From assembly GCA_900316995.1 (NCBI GenBank), contig ONEZ01000004.1:1-64000 (forward strand): 64,000 nt of DNA. The letters run 5' to 3'. The notes beneath the pieces are model-generated. The model did not search any database. It had not been told where the DNA came from and saw nothing but the letters and a program-made list of their open reading frames with translations. Numbering within the stretch: the stretch's first letter is position 1; each line of letters opens with the position of its first letter. Source of the DNA: an uncultured Bacteroidales bacterium (lineage in GTDB: Bacteria > Bacteroidota > Bacteroidia > Bacteroidales > Paludibacteraceae). The position numbers were made by a program, and so were the translations under genes. Shown piece after piece: positions 42,598 through 50,591 of this stretch.

Positions 42598-43482
42598 ATG
42601 AAATCGTTCTATAGAAACTTGCTTTTAGGACTTGCAGTGCTACTCACCGCCCCTGCGCTGGCGCAGGAGAATGAAGGTGCATTCTTTGACGGCAATGGTG
42701 GTATAACAGCTTCAAACCTGCCAACAAGTATTCCTTTAAGCGAGAGAAAACCAATACTGTATAACAACCCAAGAGCAGACGATATTGTCTGGCAGCAGGT
42801 TGTATATAGAATCGTTGACCTCCGTGAAAAGATGAACTTTCCGCTCTACTTCCCTGAAGTGGCAAGTGACAATCGTCAAAGCCTATTCACCACCATATTC
42901 CGTCTTATGGAAGAGGGGAAAATTAAGGGATATGAGTATGAGGCTGAGAGAGAAGTGTTTACAGAGGCAACTGAGGTTAAGTTTGATGACATAATACAAA
43001 AGTATGGTGTTATGGTGTCATACGATATTGATTCTATATCAGGTGACACATTGGGTTCTTCTATAAACGAGGTTGACATACCTAACAAAGATGTAGTAAA
43101 ATACTACGTTAAGGAAGTTTGGTATTTTGACAAGAACAACTCAGTATTCCAGGTTAGAATTATGGCTATCTGTCCTAAGATTTACACACTTAATGAAGAT
43201 GGTCAGCTTGAGGGAAGCCCAATATGCTGGATTCCGTTTGATTCTCTAAGACCATACCTTGCACAGCAGGAGGCTCTTCTGACTGACAAGAACAATGGAG
43301 CACGAGAGACAATGGATGACCTCTTTATCAAACGTAAGTTTGCAAGCTACATCTTCAAAGTGTCAGATACTCGTAACAGGAACCTTATTGAGTATAATAT
43401 TGATGCTGACCAAGCCCACAAGGAGCAGGATAGGATTCAAACTATGCTCATAAACTACGAACAGGATCTTTGGGAGTACTAA
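42598..43482 (+). CDS. gldN: T9SS ring protein GldN/PorN
   Basis: A 294-residue periplasmic protein with signal peptide (MKSFYRNLLLGLAVLLTAPA). The segment DIVWQQVVYRIVDLREKMNF and the late CWIPFDSLRPYLAQQE identify GldN/PorN. It binds GldK and GldM. It is the last gene of the operon; an intrinsic terminator follows 20 nt after the stop. Confidence 0.94.
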   Translation: MKSFYRNLLLGLAVLLTAPALAQENEGAFFDGNGGITASNLPTSIPLSERKPILYNNPRADDIVWQQVVYRIVDLREKMNFPLYFPEVASDNRQSLFTTIFRLMEEGKIKGYEYEAEREVFTEATEVKFDDIIQKYGVMVSYDIDSISGDTLGSSINEVDIPNKDVVKYYVKEVWYFDKNNSVFQVRIMAICPKIYTLNEDGQLEGSPICWIPFDSLRPYLAQQEALLTDKNNGARETMDDLFIKRKFASYIFKVSDTRNRNLIEYNIDADQAHKEQDRIQTMLINYEQDLWEY

Positions 43483-43501
43483 TTATTAAGTTTATACATT
43501 T

Positions 43502-43540
43502 AATCAGAGGCTGGCTATATAGTCAGCTTCTGATTTTTTT
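43502..43540 (+). terminator. Terminator of the T9SS operon
   Basis: AATCAGA-GCTG-CTA pairs with TAG-CAGC-TCTGATT with single mismatched steps between the blocks, followed by a run of seven T. Confidence 0.85.
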
Positions 43541-43583
43541 ATTACAAAGTACCTTTTTTTCGCTTCGCTCAAAGAAGTTACTT

Positions 43584-43670
43584 TTGTTAGGCAAGGCAAA
43601 TTGCCTAACAAACTACAGAGTATCGGAACAAAGCCTTAAGTAAACTTAATTTTTGCTCAGATACTCTGTA
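43584..43670. repeat. Two adjacent perfect hairpins between the T9SS terminator and porG
   Basis: TTGTTAGGCAA (43584-43594) pairs with TTGCCTAACAA (43601-43611). TACAGAGTATC (43614-43624) pairs with GATACTCTGTA (43660-43670), and an inner TTAAGT/ACTTAA palindrome sits in its loop. An imperfect palindrome around CGCTTCGCTC precedes them. No ORF is present. The function is unknown: structured RNA, regulatory site or remnant of a small mobile element. Confidence 0.65.
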
Positions 43671-43710
43671 TAATGTAACATGTAAATTTGCATTTGCACT
43701 CTCTTATTTG

Positions 43711-43718
43711 TACCTTTG
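43711..43718 (+). promoter_or_regulatory. Bacteroidota -7 element (TACCTTTG) for porG-uppS-bamA
   Basis: Plus-strand TAnnTTTG match 50 nt before the porG ATG. Confidence 0.6.
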
Positions 43719-43768
43719 TGCCCTATTATACATATAATAAAATTAGGGTTGTTACGTTTATAACGTAA

Positions 43769-44467
43769 ATGGCACGATACAAAATAAAAAGACTGATATT
43801 GTTATGGTTGGCCACCGTATTTGGTACAACATGCGCACTTGCTGAGTTCAACCATGAATTAGGACTCACTGGCGGCATATCGTCATACTTGGGAGACGCT
43901 AACTTTAACATCCCCTTTCATAGGCCTAAAATGGCGCTTGGAGGATTGTATCGTTACAATATTGACACACGATGGGCTGTAAAGCTTAGTGTAATGTATG
44001 CACAGGTTGAGGGTGACACAAGAGATTTTGGATACCAATATCCTGGTGTGGAGTACGCTACTTTTAAGAGGGATTATGTGGATGCATCGCTGAGCGTAGA
44101 GTTCAATTTCTTTGATTTGGGCTTAGGCAAGTACGCAAGAGGACATTATAGAGCCACCCCATACATCTTGCTTGGTGTGGGACTGACCGCTTATAACAAT
44201 ATGTCAGAAGCCAAAAACCTGTATAGATTCAGCATACCTGTGGGTATAGGCGGAAAATGGAAGATAAACAAGCGTTGGACTCTTGGTGTGGAATGGACCA
44301 TACATAAGCTGTTCACAGATGAGTTTGACGTGACAAACTCAAGTAACAAAATTTTAGACAATCCTTACAAGACGGATAAAACCGGATTTTTTGATACAGA
44401 CTGGTATATGATAGGCAATCTGTATATAACAATAAACCTTTTTGACCCACAGAAATTCTGTAGGTAA
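43769..44467 (+). CDS. porG: DUF6089 outer-membrane protein, PorG-like T9SS component
   Basis: A 232-residue protein with signal peptide (ending CALA) and an eight-strand-type outer-membrane barrel: FNHELGLTGGISSYLGDANF at the mature start and DWYMIGNLYITINLFDPQKF at the end. DUF6089 corresponds to PorG, a T9SS outer-membrane protein that binds the PorK-PorN ring in Porphyromonas. The order porG-uppS-bamA-ompH-ompH-murI is the conserved one. It starts 286 nt after gldN under its own promoter. Confidence 0.88.
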   Translation: MARYKIKRLILLWLATVFGTTCALAEFNHELGLTGGISSYLGDANFNIPFHRPKMALGGLYRYNIDTRWAVKLSVMYAQVEGDTRDFGYQYPGVEYATFKRDYVDASLSVEFNFFDLGLGKYARGHYRATPYILLGVGLTAYNNMSEAKNLYRFSIPVGIGGKWKINKRWTLGVEWTIHKLFTDEFDVTNSSNKILDNPYKTDKTGFFDTDWYMIGNLYITINLFDPQKFCR

Positions 44468-44479
44468 TAACAATGAAAT

Positions 44480-45241
44480 ATGAGTGATTTCTACAATCAG
44501 ATAAACAGGAACGCCCTACCATGCCATGTAGCAATAATCATGGATGGTAACGGAAGATGGGCCAAAGCTAACGGCAAGCCACGTGCATACGGACATCTGA
44601 ACGGAGTAAAATCTGTAAGAGCCGTAACAGAGGCCGCCGCAGAATTGCAGATAAAATACCTGACGCTATACGCATTCTCAACAGAAAACTGGAACCGTCC
44701 TAAGGAGGAGATTGACGCTCTTATGGGGCTTCTTGTCTCAACTATTGAGGCAGAGACCGCCACACTTAATAAGAACAACGTCCGCCTGACCACTATTGGA
44801 GACACCAAACGTCTGCCTGAGCCGGTTTATAATAAGCTCATGGGATGCATTGAGAGCACAAGTGCTAATACAGGAATGACGTTGAACCTGGCGTTAAGCT
44901 ACTCCTCAAGATGGGAGATTACAGAGATGGTACGCCATATTAGCGAGGATGTGAAAACCGGCAAACTAACAAGTTCTCAAATCGATGACAAAATAATATC
45001 CTCATATCTAACTACTAAAAACATTCCTGACCCTGACCTACTAATAAGGACAAGCGGAGAGTACAGAATCAGCAATTTCCTGCTATGGCAGATAGCTTAC
45101 GCTGAACTATACTTCTCTTCCGTGATGTGGCCGGATTTTACGAAGGAACATTTTTACGAGATTATGGTTGACTACCAAAAGAGACAGCGCAGATTTGGGA
45201 AAACAGGAGAACAGATTGAGACAGGAAATGAGAACCTATAG
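44480..45241 (+). CDS. uppS: Isoprenyl (undecaprenyl) diphosphate synthase
   Basis: A 253-residue cis-prenyltransferase. The catalytic motif VAIIMDGNGRWAKA is near residue 20; ALSYSSRWEITEMVRHI and PDLLIRTSGEYRISNFLLWQ are the other family regions. It condenses IPP onto FPP to make the C55 lipid carrier for peptidoglycan and surface polysaccharides. It lies 12 nt after porG and its end overlaps the bamA start by 14 nt. Confidence 0.96.
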   Translation: MSDFYNQINRNALPCHVAIIMDGNGRWAKANGKPRAYGHLNGVKSVRAVTEAAAELQIKYLTLYAFSTENWNRPKEEIDALMGLLVSTIEAETATLNKNNVRLTTIGDTKRLPEPVYNKLMGCIESTSANTGMTLNLALSYSSRWEITEMVRHISEDVKTGKLTSSQIDDKIISSYLTTKNIPDPDLLIRTSGEYRISNFLLWQIAYAELYFSSVMWPDFTKEHFYEIMVDYQKRQRRFGKTGEQIETGNENL

Positions 45242-47894
45242 ACGCGCACTACTGATTATAATTACCGCTTTACTGACCACCGTAGCCACGGCTCAGAATG
45301 CGCTTGAAACTATAGTGGAGGCTAACAACCCCACTGCAGCCGCGTCGTCGCCTGACTCAATAGCGGAGAAGCCTGCCCCAGCTGACCAAGTGATAACATC
45401 AGAGCAACTGCCAGACTTCAGCTATGAAACCCCACGCACATACGAGATAGAGGAAATTACAGTCTCCGGCAAGAACAACTATGATGACTTTGTGCTTATA
45501 GGCTACTCAGGTCTTAAAAAGGGGGAACGCATAATGATTCCTGGTGACGACATCACAAACGTGATACGCCGATTCTGGAATCAAGGGCTATTCTCAAACA
45601 TTAAAGTGGAGGTGGTGTCCATACGTGGTAACAAGGTGTGGATAAACATCAATCTTGACCAACGTCCTAAAGTTTCAAGGATAAACTTCATGGGTGTGAA
45701 GAAAAAAGAGCGTGAAGAACTGGAGAAAGGAATGGATATGGCAAAAGGCACACAAGTAACACCATACGCCATAGAGAAAGCAAAAAAATATATTACACGC
45801 TATTTCAAGGACAAAGGCTTCTACAATGTACGTGTTTCCGTAACTCCACGTGAAGATGACGCATCGGGGATGAACAATATAGTGGATATACGAGTTGACA
45901 AAGGCAAAAAAATAAAAGTGAACAGAATCTACTTTGAGGGCAACAACAACCTCTCTAACAGGAAGCTTGACCGTGCCATGAAGAAGACCAATGACCGCCA
46001 CAATATACTTAATATATTCAGATCAAAGAAGTTTGTTCCAAGTGAATATGAGAATGACAAGAAACTGCTTATAGAGAAATATAATGAGCACGGCTACCGC
46101 GATGCTGTTATAGTGGATGACAGTGTGTTCTTTGACGAAAAGAAGCCTGACAAGTACGTGAACGTGTATATTAAAGTGGATGAGGGGCAAAAATACTACT
46201 TCAGGAATATTAACTGGATGGGTAACACTGTATATCCAACTGAACAGCTACGACGTATGCTCAATGTAAGGAAGGGCGACGTATATAATATGAAGAAGTT
46301 TAACCAGCGTCTTTTTGAGGATGAGGACTGCGTAAGCAATCTTTACCTTGACAACGGTTACCTATTCTTTAACATGCAGCCAGTGGAGACCAATATAGTG
46401 GCTGACTCAGTGGATATTGACATACGTATAACTGAAGGACGTCAGGCTACTATAAACAAGGTTAACATTCAAGGTAGCACATTCCTTTATGAACACGTGG
46501 TAAGACGTGAGCTGAGGACCAAGCCTGGTGACCTGTTCTGTAAGTCTGACATCATGCGCTCAATGCGAGAACTTGCCGCCACCGGACATTTCTCTACAGA
46601 GCCTGGCAAGATGGACATAAAAACAGAGCCTGATCCGGAGAACGGAACCGTAGATCTTACATACGTGCTTGAGGCTAAAAAGAATGACCAGATAGAGCTT
46701 TCTGCCGGCTGGGGACAGACTGGTGTGGTAGGAACATTGAGTTTGAAGTTCACAAACTTCTCACTTAGGAACATATTCAATTTTAAGTCTTACCGCCCAC
46801 TGCCACAGGGTGACGGTCAGACACTTATTCTGCGTGCTCAAACTAACGGTATGTACTATCAGGCCTACAGCATATCATTCACAGAGCCATGGCTTGGCGG
46901 CAAACGTCCTAACTCATTAAACGTATCTGTATATTTTTCAAAGCAGTCTGGTGTGAGCAGAAGCTTCAGCAACTCATACAATCAAGGTTACTACTATAAT
47001 GAGAACTCATGGAACACTTGGTACTCATCATCGTATGACCCAGATAAGTATATAATGATTATTGGTGCGTCGGCCTCTATAGGCACCCGTCTGAAATGGC
47101 CGGATGACTACTTCTCGCTTTCAGGCGTGATTTCATACCAGCGCTACAACCTTAGCAAGTGGGAGTATTTTGCGCTGAACACTGGTGTCAGCAACAACTT
47201 TAACATAGGCGCCGTGCTTAACCGTAACTCATTTGATCAACCTATATACACAACCCGTGGTTCTGACATCTCACTATCTGTGTCCCTCACCCCACCGTAC
47301 TCAGCATTTGAGAAAAACAAGGACTACTCCAAGGCGTCAACACAAGATATTTACCGCTGGGTTGAGTACTACAAAATAAAGTTCAAATCAAAGTTCTTTG
47401 TACCGCTTACAAAAGACAACAAGCTTGTGCTCATGGGACGTGCGGAATTCGGTTTTCTTGGCTACTATAACTACAACAAGCGATCTCCGTTTGAAACTTT
47501 CTATGTAGGCGGCGACGGCATGTCCGGTTACAGCACCACATACGCTACTGAGACAGTGGCACTGCGTGGTTATGCAAACGGTTCACTCACCCCGTATATT
47601 AACGGTTATCAGGCTGGTAACATCTATACCAAGTTCACTCTGGAGCTACGCTACCCTCTTGTATTGAAACAGCAAACAATGGTTTGGGCATTAGCATTTG
47701 CCGAAGCTGGAAACTGCTGGGCTGAATATAAAGACTTTAACCCTATTGACCTAAAACGTGCAGTGGGTGTGGGTGTGAGAGTATATATGCCTATGTTTGG
47801 TCTGCTTGGTGTGGACTGGGGCTACGGATTTGACAAAGTGAACGGCAAAGTTAGCGGAAGCCAGTTCCACTTTATAATTGGACAAGAATTTTAG
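45228..47894 (+). CDS. bamA: Outer-membrane assembly factor BamA (Omp85)
   Basis: An 888-residue protein from the ATG at 45228, which yields a signal peptide (MRTYRRALLIIITALLTTVA); an upstream in-frame ATG lies deep in uppS. Successive POTRA domains occupy residues of about 60-460 (IEEITVSGKNNYDDFVLIGY; VNRIYFEGNNNLSNRKLDRA; ATINKVNIQGSTFLYEHVVR). The C-terminal 16-strand barrel ends with the terminal-strand phenylalanine (HFIIGQEF). BamA folds outer-membrane barrels, including T9SS parts. The final codons GAATTTTAG belong to a dispersed repeat. Confidence 0.95.
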   Translation: MRTYRRALLIIITALLTTVATAQNALETIVEANNPTAAASSPDSIAEKPAPADQVITSEQLPDFSYETPRTYEIEEITVSGKNNYDDFVLIGYSGLKKGERIMIPGDDITNVIRRFWNQGLFSNIKVEVVSIRGNKVWININLDQRPKVSRINFMGVKKKEREELEKGMDMAKGTQVTPYAIEKAKKYITRYFKDKGFYNVRVSVTPREDDASGMNNIVDIRVDKGKKIKVNRIYFEGNNNLSNRKLDRAMKKTNDRHNILNIFRSKKFVPSEYENDKKLLIEKYNEHGYRDAVIVDDSVFFDEKKPDKYVNVYIKVDEGQKYYFRNINWMGNTVYPTEQLRRMLNVRKGDVYNMKKFNQRLFEDEDCVSNLYLDNGYLFFNMQPVETNIVADSVDIDIRITEGRQATINKVNIQGSTFLYEHVVRRELRTKPGDLFCKSDIMRSMRELAATGHFSTEPGKMDIKTEPDPENGTVDLTYVLEAKKNDQIELSAGWGQTGVVGTLSLKFTNFSLRNIFNFKSYRPLPQGDGQTLILRAQTNGMYYQAYSISFTEPWLGGKRPNSLNVSVYFSKQSGVSRSFSNSYNQGYYYNENSWNTWYSSSYDPDKYIMIIGASASIGTRLKWPDDYFSLSGVISYQRYNLSKWEYFALNTGVSNNFNIGAVLNRNSFDQPIYTTRGSDISLSVSLTPPYSAFEKNKDYSKASTQDIYRWVEYYKIKFKSKFFVPLTKDNKLVLMGRAEFGFLGYYNYNKRSPFETFYVGGDGMSGYSTTYATETVALRGYANGSLTPYINGYQAGNIYTKFTLELRYPLVLKQQTMVWALAFAEAGNCWAEYKDFNPIDLKRAVGVGVRVYMPMFGLLGVDWGYGFDKVNGKVSGSQFHFIIGQEF

Positions 47895-48110
47895 CGAAAG
47901 CGAGAGAAGAAGCAAAGCTTGCTTTGATTATGCCGAGCAGAGCTAAAATCATGAACGAAGTGAATAATTTTAGCTAAGGCGAGAGCAGAGGTTGAACTTG
48001 TTCAAGCTATGCCGAGACAAGCTAAAATCATGAACGAAGTGAATAATTTTAGCTAAGGCGAGAGCAGAGGCAAAGCTAAAATCATGAACGAAGTGAGTAG
48101 TTTTAAACTT
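47884..48110 (+). repeat. Dispersed palindromic element after bamA, about three units (copies 2-4)
   Basis: Unit 1 starts at the bamA stop (AATTTTAGC), contains the hairpin CAAAGC-TT-GCTTTG and closes with GCTAAAATCATGAACGAAGT. Unit 2 has TTGAAC-TT-GTTCAA in the same place, so both arms changed together. Unit 3 lacks the inner hairpin but keeps TTTTAGC/GCTAAAA. All units contain GGCGAGAGCAG or a close variant, and a related copy lies at the end of prfC (4816-4905). The element fills most of the 292-nt gap before the first ompH gene. Confidence 0.75.
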
Positions 48111-48116
48111 TTTAAT

Positions 48117-48124
48117 TATCTTTG
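48117..48124 (+). promoter_or_regulatory. Bacteroidota -7 element (TATCTTTG) for the ompH genes
   Basis: Plus-strand TAnnTTTG match 62 nt before the first ompH ATG, directly after the repeat element. Confidence 0.6.
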
Positions 48125-48186
48125 TGTCCAATCTGTAACTAACAGATGAAAGTTGCAGAATTATAAATAAACACATAGTAAAATTT

Positions 48187-48699
48187 ATGAAAAGAATTAT
48201 TTTAGCATTATCAATAACACTCCTTTCAACGGGAGGCGTGTTTGCGCAGAAATACGCATTTGTAGATACTGAGTACCTGATGAAAAACATTCCAGCATAC
48301 GAGAGTGCCACACAGCAGATTGAGCAGAGTTCAAAGAAGTGGCAGAAGGAGATAGAGGCTCTAAACACAGAGGCTCAAACCCTTTACAAGAACTACCAGG
48401 CTGAGATGGTCTTCCTCACCGATGAGCAGAAGAAAGCAAAAGAGAAGGAGATTGTAGCCAAAGAGAATGAGGCAAGCGAGCTTAAACGCAAATACTTTGG
48501 CAACGACGGTGAATTGTTCAAGAAGAAAGAGAGCCTTATGAAGCCTATATATGATGAGCTTTACAATGCTCTTAAAGGCATAGCAGAGGCTAAAGGATAT
48601 TCCGCAATATGGGACAGAGCCACTGGCATGATTATGTTTGTCAACCCAAACATAGACGTCAGCGATGATGTCCTGAACCGCATGGGTTATGCGAAATAA
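48187..48699 (+). CDS. Periplasmic OmpH/Skp family chaperone, first copy
   Basis: A 170-residue protein with signal peptide (MKRIILALSITLLSTGGVFA). The mature start QKYAFVDTEYLMKNIPAYES and a long helical, lysine/glutamate-rich coiled coil (residues about 45-115) fit Skp/OmpH, a trimeric chaperone with grasping arms that carries unfolded outer-membrane proteins to BamA. The end SAIWDRATGMIMFVNPNIDV completes the small body domain. It precedes a second, diverged paralog. Confidence 0.92.
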   Translation: MKRIILALSITLLSTGGVFAQKYAFVDTEYLMKNIPAYESATQQIEQSSKKWQKEIEALNTEAQTLYKNYQAEMVFLTDEQKKAKEKEIVAKENEASELKRKYFGNDGELFKKKESLMKPIYDELYNALKGIAEAKGYSAIWDRATGMIMFVNPNIDVSDDVLNRMGYAK

Positions 48700-48772
48700 A
48701 TTGACGCACGAACAGACATCGCAGATGCCATTGAAAAACTAAAACAATACTAACAATAATAAAAGGGAAAAT

Positions 48773-49279
48773 ATGAAAAAACTTATTTTAGCAGCAATGC
48801 TTATGATGCCTCTGGCAATGATGGCACAGGATTTGAAGATTGCTTACATTAACTCTCAGGAGCTTATAACCTCCATGCCAGAGTATGAGCAGGCTCTTAA
48901 GAAACTTGAAGACATGAACCTCACATATAACCAGGAGGGGAAGAAACTGCAAGAGGAGTTTCAGAAAAAATATACAGATTACGCCTCTGCTCAGGATACT
49001 CTTGACAACGCCATAAAGAAATACAAAGAGGCTGAGCTCCAGCGTTTGCAGCAGAGCATTGAGGAGTTCACACAGAATGCAGAGTCAAACCTTAAGAAGA
49101 CACAGCAGGAACTGCTCACCCCTATTATTGAGAAGGCTAACAAGGCTGTAAAGCAGGTAGGTGACGAGAACGGTTTCACATTCATTATTGACACCAATAA
49201 CGGACAGGTTGTTCCTTACGTAGGCGCAAGCGCTATTAACGCTCTGCCACTTGTAAAGGCTAAACTCAACCTTAAGTAA
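48773..49279 (+). CDS. Periplasmic OmpH/Skp family chaperone, second copy
   Basis: A 168-residue protein with signal peptide (MKKLILAAMLMMPLAMMA). Mature start QDLKIAYINSQELITSMPEY, then a coiled-coil arm rich in Lys, Glu and Gln (residues about 40-115), and a body strand FTFIIDTNNGQVVPYVG. It differs clearly from the first copy, so the two may form separate or mixed trimers. The tandem ompH pair after bamA is the rule in Bacteroidales. murI follows after 26 nt. Confidence 0.92.
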   Translation: MKKLILAAMLMMPLAMMAQDLKIAYINSQELITSMPEYEQALKKLEDMNLTYNQEGKKLQEEFQKKYTDYASAQDTLDNAIKKYKEAELQRLQQSIEEFTQNAESNLKKTQQELLTPIIEKANKAVKQVGDENGFTFIIDTNNGQVVPYVGASAINALPLVKAKLNLK

Positions 49280-49305
49280 CAAGACTTAAAAAAGTATAAC
49301 AAACT

Positions 49306-50133
49306 ATGCCCTCCGTATCTTCAATAGGAATATTTGACTCTGGATATGGAGGGCTTACTATTCTTAGTGAGATACGCTCACTTATGCCTGAGTACAACTA
49401 CATATACTTAGGCGACAACGCCCGTACTCCATACGGCACACGCTCTTTTGATGTAGTTTACCGCTTCACCCTTGAGAGCGTGAAACAACTCTTTTTCATG
49501 GGCTGCAATCTTGTGATTCTTGCCTGTAACACCGCATCGGCTAAGGCCCTTAGAACTATTCAGCAAAATGATTTGCCACATATTGCGCCAGACAAGAGAG
49601 TGCTTGGCGTTATACGCCCAACCACAGAGGTTATTGGTGACCTCACACGCAGCCGCCATGTGGGGCTGTTTGGGACGGAAGGCACGGTCAGCTCACTATC
49701 TTACAATATTGAAATTGAGAAGCTGTGGCCAGACATTAAGGTTACAGGGCAGGCTTGCCCTATGTGGGTGCCTCTTATTGAGAACGGTGAGGCGCAGTCT
49801 GAAGGTGCAGACTACTTTGTGGAGAAGTATTGCAACGCCCTTATGGAGCGGGATTCTGATATAGACACAGTAATTCTTGCCTGCACCCACTACCCTCTCC
49901 TCTATGACAAGATACGACAACACCTGCCCCAGAATGTGAAAATAATTAGCCAGGGGCCTATAGTGGCTGCATCGTTGAAGGATTATCTGCATCGCCACGT
50001 AGATATGGAGCAAAGCATAAAAAAGGGCGGAGAGTGCCGGTTCTACACCACTGAGCAACCAGAAAAGTTTGCCAAGAATGCATCGGTGTTCCTGTCTGGC
50101 AAGGTGACAGCAGAAACCATAACATTCAGATAA
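49306..50133 (+). CDS. murI: Glutamate racemase
   Basis: A 275-residue enzyme that makes D-glutamate for peptidoglycan. The two catalytic cysteines are in LVILACNTASAKAL near residue 74 and VILACTHYPLLYDKI near residue 190; the substrate loop IGIFDSGYGGLTILSEI is at the N terminus. It closes the envelope cluster porG-uppS-bamA-ompH-ompH-murI and converges with folK across 8 nt, with no terminator visible in between. Confidence 0.96.
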   Translation: MPSVSSIGIFDSGYGGLTILSEIRSLMPEYNYIYLGDNARTPYGTRSFDVVYRFTLESVKQLFFMGCNLVILACNTASAKALRTIQQNDLPHIAPDKRVLGVIRPTTEVIGDLTRSRHVGLFGTEGTVSSLSYNIEIEKLWPDIKVTGQACPMWVPLIENGEAQSEGADYFVEKYCNALMERDSDIDTVILACTHYPLLYDKIRQHLPQNVKIISQGPIVAASLKDYLHRHVDMEQSIKKGGECRFYTTEQPEKFAKNASVFLSGKVTAETITFR

Positions 50134-50141
50134 ACAAACGC

Positions 50142-50591
50142 TTATTTATAGGTAATCTCCTTAAGCGGACGCATCACAAAGTCCCTCTTACGCATTTGCG
50201 GGTGAGGGATTTTTAGTTCAGGAGTGTCAATGACGGCATTGCCGTACAGCAAGATGTCAATATCTATAGTTCGGTCAGAATAGACGCCGCCTACGCTCTT
50301 TGTAGTGCGTCCTAACTCACGTTCTATCTGCTGTGTGATGCGGAGCAGCTCAAATGGGTCTAATGCAGTTACAATGCGTACAGCACAGTTTACAAAACGG
50401 TTCTCTGATTTGAACCCTACCGGCTTGGTCTCTATAAAAGAAGAGACAGCCGTAACATCACCTGCCCGGCTGCCTATAAGAGATATGGCAGATTCAAGGT
50501 TCTTACTCCTGTCGCCAAGATTGCTTCCAAGTGACAAGAAGACCTCTACTCCGCTATTGTTTGTTTGCACGCTTGCGTTCAAGGTCATCAA
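50142..50591 (-). CDS. folK: 2-amino-4-hydroxy-6-hydroxymethyldihydropteridine diphosphokinase
   Basis: A 149-residue folate-synthesis enzyme that pyrophosphorylates the pterin. Motifs are EVFLSLGSNLGDRSKNLESA at the N terminus, YSDRTIDIDILLYGNAVI near residue 105 and LKIPHPQMRKRDFVMRPLKE near the end. The ATG at 50591 overlaps typA by 38 nt; a GTG at 50570 (QTNNSGVEVF after it) would shorten the overlap and is a fair alternative. Leftward, downstream of typA. Confidence 0.92.
   Translation of the reverse strand: MMTLNASVQTNNSGVEVFLSLGSNLGDRSKNLESAISLIGSRAGDVTAVSSFIETKPVGFKSENRFVNCAVRIVTALDPFELLRITQQIERELGRTTKSVGGVYSDRTIDIDILLYGNAVIDTPELKIPHPQMRKRDFVMRPLKEITYK

Noticed and set aside
47970-48368. 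Minus-strand reading frame with HFVHDFSLSRH-type repeats
   Set aside because: It arises from the dispersed non-coding element and the antisense of the first ompH gene; similar peptides appear at the prfC copy for the same reason.
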